Source of the DNA: CAYQQJ01 sp964515945
GTDB taxonomy: Bacteria > Pseudomonadota > Gammaproteobacteria > Pseudomonadales > Cellvibrionaceae
Length of the DNA stretch: 15,538 nucleotides
NCBI GenBank assembly: GCA_964515945.1
Contig: CAZEWY010000067.1
Coordinates: forward strand, 1 to 15,538
Direction: 5' to 3'
The notes beneath the pieces were generated by a model that ran no database searches, was not told the origin of the DNA, and saw only the letters and a program-made list of their open reading frames with translations. A program made the position numbers and the translations under genes. How positions within the stretch are numbered: the stretch's first letter is position 1; the number at the start of each line of letters is the position of its first letter. Below, piece after piece: positions 13,607 to 15,538 of the stretch.

Positions 13607-13876
13607 CTATTTCATGCCGTCGCTTTGGCGCGTGTGGTAAAGGTCGGAACTATAAGACACTGTGGTTTGAGCCAAAATCGTAGGGGCCTCTAGCGTCCCA
13701 GCTTCGTTCTGTTTTTCCGCTAGGGTTAAAAAGCAGCCGCAAAGCATGGAACGCCCCACACTCTCATGTCGATTTGCAGCTGTTGTTTGGTATGCTCGTT
13801 CGTCGTGAAGCTTACGCCTTTGTGCGGCCGTTAACTTTTGGCCGAATGGTCGTGTTTTGGTTTGAACTGACTCCAC
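13607..13876 (-). CDS. Doubtful small ORF, 89 codons
   Basis: An open frame with a GTG start runs through most of the 437-bp gap upstream of the ATPase gene. It encodes a basic N-terminus (FGQKLTAAQRRKLHDERAY) and a Cys-containing middle (MLCGCFLTLAEKQNE). I do not recognise a family. GGAAG lies too close to the start to be a good ribosome site, and no promoter is visible. The frame ends just upstream of the ATPase promoter. It could be a real accessory gene, a decayed fragment, or chance. The remainder of 13493-13929 holds the ATPase promoter and a small hairpin at 13896-13910, with no other supported feature. Confidence 0.2.
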   Translation of the reverse strand: MESVQTKTRPFGQKLTAAQRRKLHDERAYQTTAANRHESVGRSMLCGCFLTLAEKQNEAGTLEAPTILAQTTVSYSSDLYHTRQSDGMK

Positions 13877-13895
13877 CTTCCGTTATCTAGTTTAG

Positions 13896-13910
13896 CCCGG
13901 TATGTCCGGG
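13896..13910. terminator. Small hairpin after the dehydrogenase gene
   Basis: CCCGG (13896-13900) and CCGGG (13906-13910) form a 5-bp stem with a 5-nt loop, about 20 bp past the 3' end of the dehydrogenase gene. No T-run follows on the minus strand. It is a weak terminator candidate only. Confidence 0.25.
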
Positions 13911-13929
13911 AGTATGGGCAATCGACGGA

Positions 13930-15411
13930 TCAGATCGCGCCAAACGCATCTCTGACCGTGGCGAGCACGCCCTTGTTGTAAAAGTGTTGCAGCCAGCGGC
14001 TGGTGCCGTCCACAAAGGGTGCTGCATCTATCAAATCATTGCCGAAGACTTCTGGCATGGCGATCACGGCCCTCGCCATCGCGGCGGGATTATTGCGGTT
14101 GGCATCGCAGGCGACGCGCAGTTGCGCGGCCAGGGGGTCGGACACCTCGATCGGCTGGCCTTTTTCGTCCACGCCGGAGACGTAGCGGATCCAGGCGGCC
14201 ACGGCGAGGCAGAGAATATCGATGTGGCCTCGGCCGGCGAGCTGCTCGTGCAGGGTTTCCAGCAGACGCTGGGGCAGTTTCTGCGAACCGTCCATGGCAA
14301 TCTGCCAGGTGCGGTGCTTGAGGGCGCTATTGGAGAAGCGCTCGCGCAGCTGGCGCTGGTAATCCTTCACGTCGAAACCCGCGGGTACTTCCAGGGTTTC
14401 GCCAGCCTCGCGCTCCATGAAGGTGGTGACCAGTCGCACGAAGGCGGGTTCGCGCATCACCTCACTGATGGTGTCGAAACCGGACAGGTAGCCGCAATAG
14501 GCGAGGGTACTGTGGGAGCCATTGAGAAGTCGCAGCTTCATTTTCTCGAACGCGCGCACGTCATCCACCAATAATGCGCCCACGGCTTCCCACTGGGGGC
14601 GCCCGTCGGAAAAGCGATCCTGAATAACCCACTGGGCAAAAGGCTCGGCCAGGACCACGCCCTGATCGCGCAGCCCCAGTTTGGCTTCGATCTCCGCCCG
14701 GTCGTCATCGGTGGTGGCGGGCACTATGCGGTCGATCATGGTGCTCGGAAAGCGGGTATGTTGTTTGATCCAGGCGGCCAGGGAGATATCTATCTGCTCG
14801 GCGTATTGCAACACCACTTTTTCCAGAACTTCGCCGTTCTCGGGCAGGTTGTCGCAACTCATGGCGGTAAAGCTCTTGAGGCCTTTGTCGCGCCTTTGCT
14901 TCAGCGCCGCCACCAAGTAACCCACGGCCGACCTGGGCGTGTCCGGGTGCTCCAGATCGTGAAGGATATCGGGGTGCTGTCGGTTGAGATCGCCGGTGGC
15001 AGGATTGTGGCAGTAGCCTTTTTCGGTCACTGTCAGCGAGACGATTTTGATGGCGGGATTGGCCATCGCCGCCACCAGTGCCGCCGGATCTTCCGGCCCC
15101 ACCATGACCTTCTTGACGGCCCCGATCACCCGCAGGTTTTCACTGTCGCTGCCCCTTTCCACCAGGGTGTAGAGTCCGTCCTGAGGGGCGAGTTGTTCAC
15201 GCACGCCGGCGGAGCGCAGGCTGCAACCAATAATGCCCCAGTCGCCGCCGAACTGGTTCAGCACCGCCTCTGTGTAGAACGCCTGATGTGCCCGATGAAA
15301 CGCGCCTATGCCCAGGTGAACTATGCCGGCGGCAACCTTCTCCCGGTCATATTTCGGTACGCTGACGGAGGAGGGTAACCGGTTTAATTGAGCTTGATTG
15401 AGTCGAGTCAT
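13930..15411 (-). CDS. Mannitol dehydrogenase / fructuronate reductase family oxidoreductase
   Basis: This 493-residue protein belongs to the polyol-specific long-chain dehydrogenase family (mannitol 2-dehydrogenase, UxuB, UxaB). The NAD-binding start GIVHLGIGAFHRAHQAFYTEAV is at 29-50. The family blocks SLTVTEKGYC and SCDNLPENG follow, and the catalytic Lys292-x4-Asn297-x2-His300 set is intact in MKLRLLNGSH. It should oxidise or reduce mannitol/fructose or mannonate/fructuronate with NAD(P)(H). The sequence pattern does not separate these for me, so no symbol is given. I chose the ATG at 15411 (MTRLNQAQL), with GAGAG about 6 nt upstream. An ATG at 15423 would add MRAP and has AAGGA too close. 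The GntR-like operator upstream favours a regulated catabolic role. It was probably next to slyD before the ATPase segment arrived, which is inference. Confidence 0.9.
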   Translation of the reverse strand: MTRLNQAQLNRLPSSVSVPKYDREKVAAGIVHLGIGAFHRAHQAFYTEAVLNQFGGDWGIIGCSLRSAGVREQLAPQDGLYTLVERGSDSENLRVIGAVKKVMVGPEDPAALVAAMANPAIKIVSLTVTEKGYCHNPATGDLNRQHPDILHDLEHPDTPRSAVGYLVAALKQRRDKGLKSFTAMSCDNLPENGEVLEKVVLQYAEQIDISLAAWIKQHTRFPSTMIDRIVPATTDDDRAEIEAKLGLRDQGVVLAEPFAQWVIQDRFSDGRPQWEAVGALLVDDVRAFEKMKLRLLNGSHSTLAYCGYLSGFDTISEVMREPAFVRLVTTFMEREAGETLEVPAGFDVKDYQRQLRERFSNSALKHRTWQIAMDGSQKLPQRLLETLHEQLAGRGHIDILCLAVAAWIRYVSGVDEKGQPIEVSDPLAAQLRVACDANRNNPAAMARAVIAMPEVFGNDLIDAAPFVDGTSRWLQHFYNKGVLATVRDAFGAI

Positions 15412-15464
15412 GGGTGCTCTCATATCCTTGGATGCTAATCAGTAAGGGCGGCCGTATGGCTGGC

Positions 15465-15493
15465 ATTATAATCCAGAAGTGGTAAGACCAAAA
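15465..15493 (-). promoter_or_regulatory. Promoter of the dehydrogenase gene
   Basis: A perfect TATAAT on the minus strand (15470-15465) lies 53 bp before the ATG at 15411. The -35 position (TTTTGG or TTTGGT, 16-17 bp away) is poor, and the palindrome at 15480-15490 occupies the spacer and the -35 edge. Confidence 0.5.
15480..15490. promoter_or_regulatory. FadR-subfamily GntR-type operator
   Basis: TGGTAAGACCA is a perfect palindrome with a 3-nt centre and fits the TNGTNNNACNA consensus of FadR-subfamily GntR regulators, which include UxuR/ExuR and LldR types. The half-site TGGTAAG recurs on the minus strand at 15513-15507. Its place between the -10 and -35 regions suggests repression, probably relieved by the pathway substrate. 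No regulator gene is visible in the window. Confidence 0.45.
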
Positions 15494-15538
15494 GCCGCCG
15501 TGTAAACTTACCAGTTGCCGCGTCGAAATCGGCTCCAA

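Noticed and set aside
13820..13860. Integron attC-like site around GTTAAC
   Set aside because: The core does not fit GTTRRRY/RYYYAAC on either strand and no matching partner core or integrase is visible.
12241..13929. Direct repeats or tRNA gene marking the ends of the ATPase island
   Set aside because: I compared the two flanks by eye and found no shared repeat and no tRNA cloverleaf.

Overview
The window reads as a chromosomal segment of a GC-rich gammaproteobacterium. A full minCDE operon, yajQ, yceH, a SlyD-type FKBP, a DUF2058 protein and a TIGR02647 protein sit together with a DUF2868/DUF3482 pair. That mix fits the Pseudomonas-to-Cellvibrionales side of the class (for example Microbulbifer or Marinimicrobium relatives), but the genus cannot be fixed from sequence reading alone. 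GTG and TTG starts are frequent: the DUF2868 gene, asmA-like gene, minE and DUF2058 gene start with GTG, and minD and the TauE-type gene start with TTG.

Layout. Bases 1-70 hold the 5' end of a DUF3820 gene on the minus strand, directly behind a heptamer tandem repeat. Bases 77-220 are non-coding and contain a long imperfect inverted repeat. Bases 221-3317 form a minus-strand cluster: DUF2868 membrane protein, DUF3482 GTPase, then yajQ. An isolated plus-strand hpf gene (3519-3851) converges on a small TIGR02647 gene (3867-4103).

Bases 4197-9762 carry a long co-directional minus-strand run: minC, minD, minE, an AsmA-family protein, a TauE/SafE-type membrane transporter and yceH. A good sigma70-like promoter lies just upstream of minC. 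The divergent plus-strand gene (10058-11059) encodes a membrane-bound GGDEF diguanylate cyclase with an RxxD inhibitory site. Its 3' end overlaps a convergent DUF2058 gene. A slyD-like FKBP gene follows on the plus strand from a perfect TATAAT box.

Bases 12241-13929 look like an insertion of different composition. They hold one AAA-type ATPase gene with its own strong promoter and about 440 bp of AT-richer sequence with only a doubtful ORF. The right end (13930-15411) is a mannitol dehydrogenase/fructuronate reductase family gene. Its TATAAT promoter overlaps a palindrome matching the FadR-subfamily GntR operator consensus, pointing to sugar-acid or polyol control.

Most of the segment is housekeeping: division-site placement, ribosome hibernation, protein folding, c-di-GMP synthesis and possibly c-di-GMP sensing. 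The points most worth a second look are a Gly-to-Ser change in the MinD deviant Walker A motif, a leader ORF coupled to the DUF3482 start, the GntR-like operator, and the orphan ATPase island. I see no CRISPR array, integrase, transposase, tRNA or rRNA.
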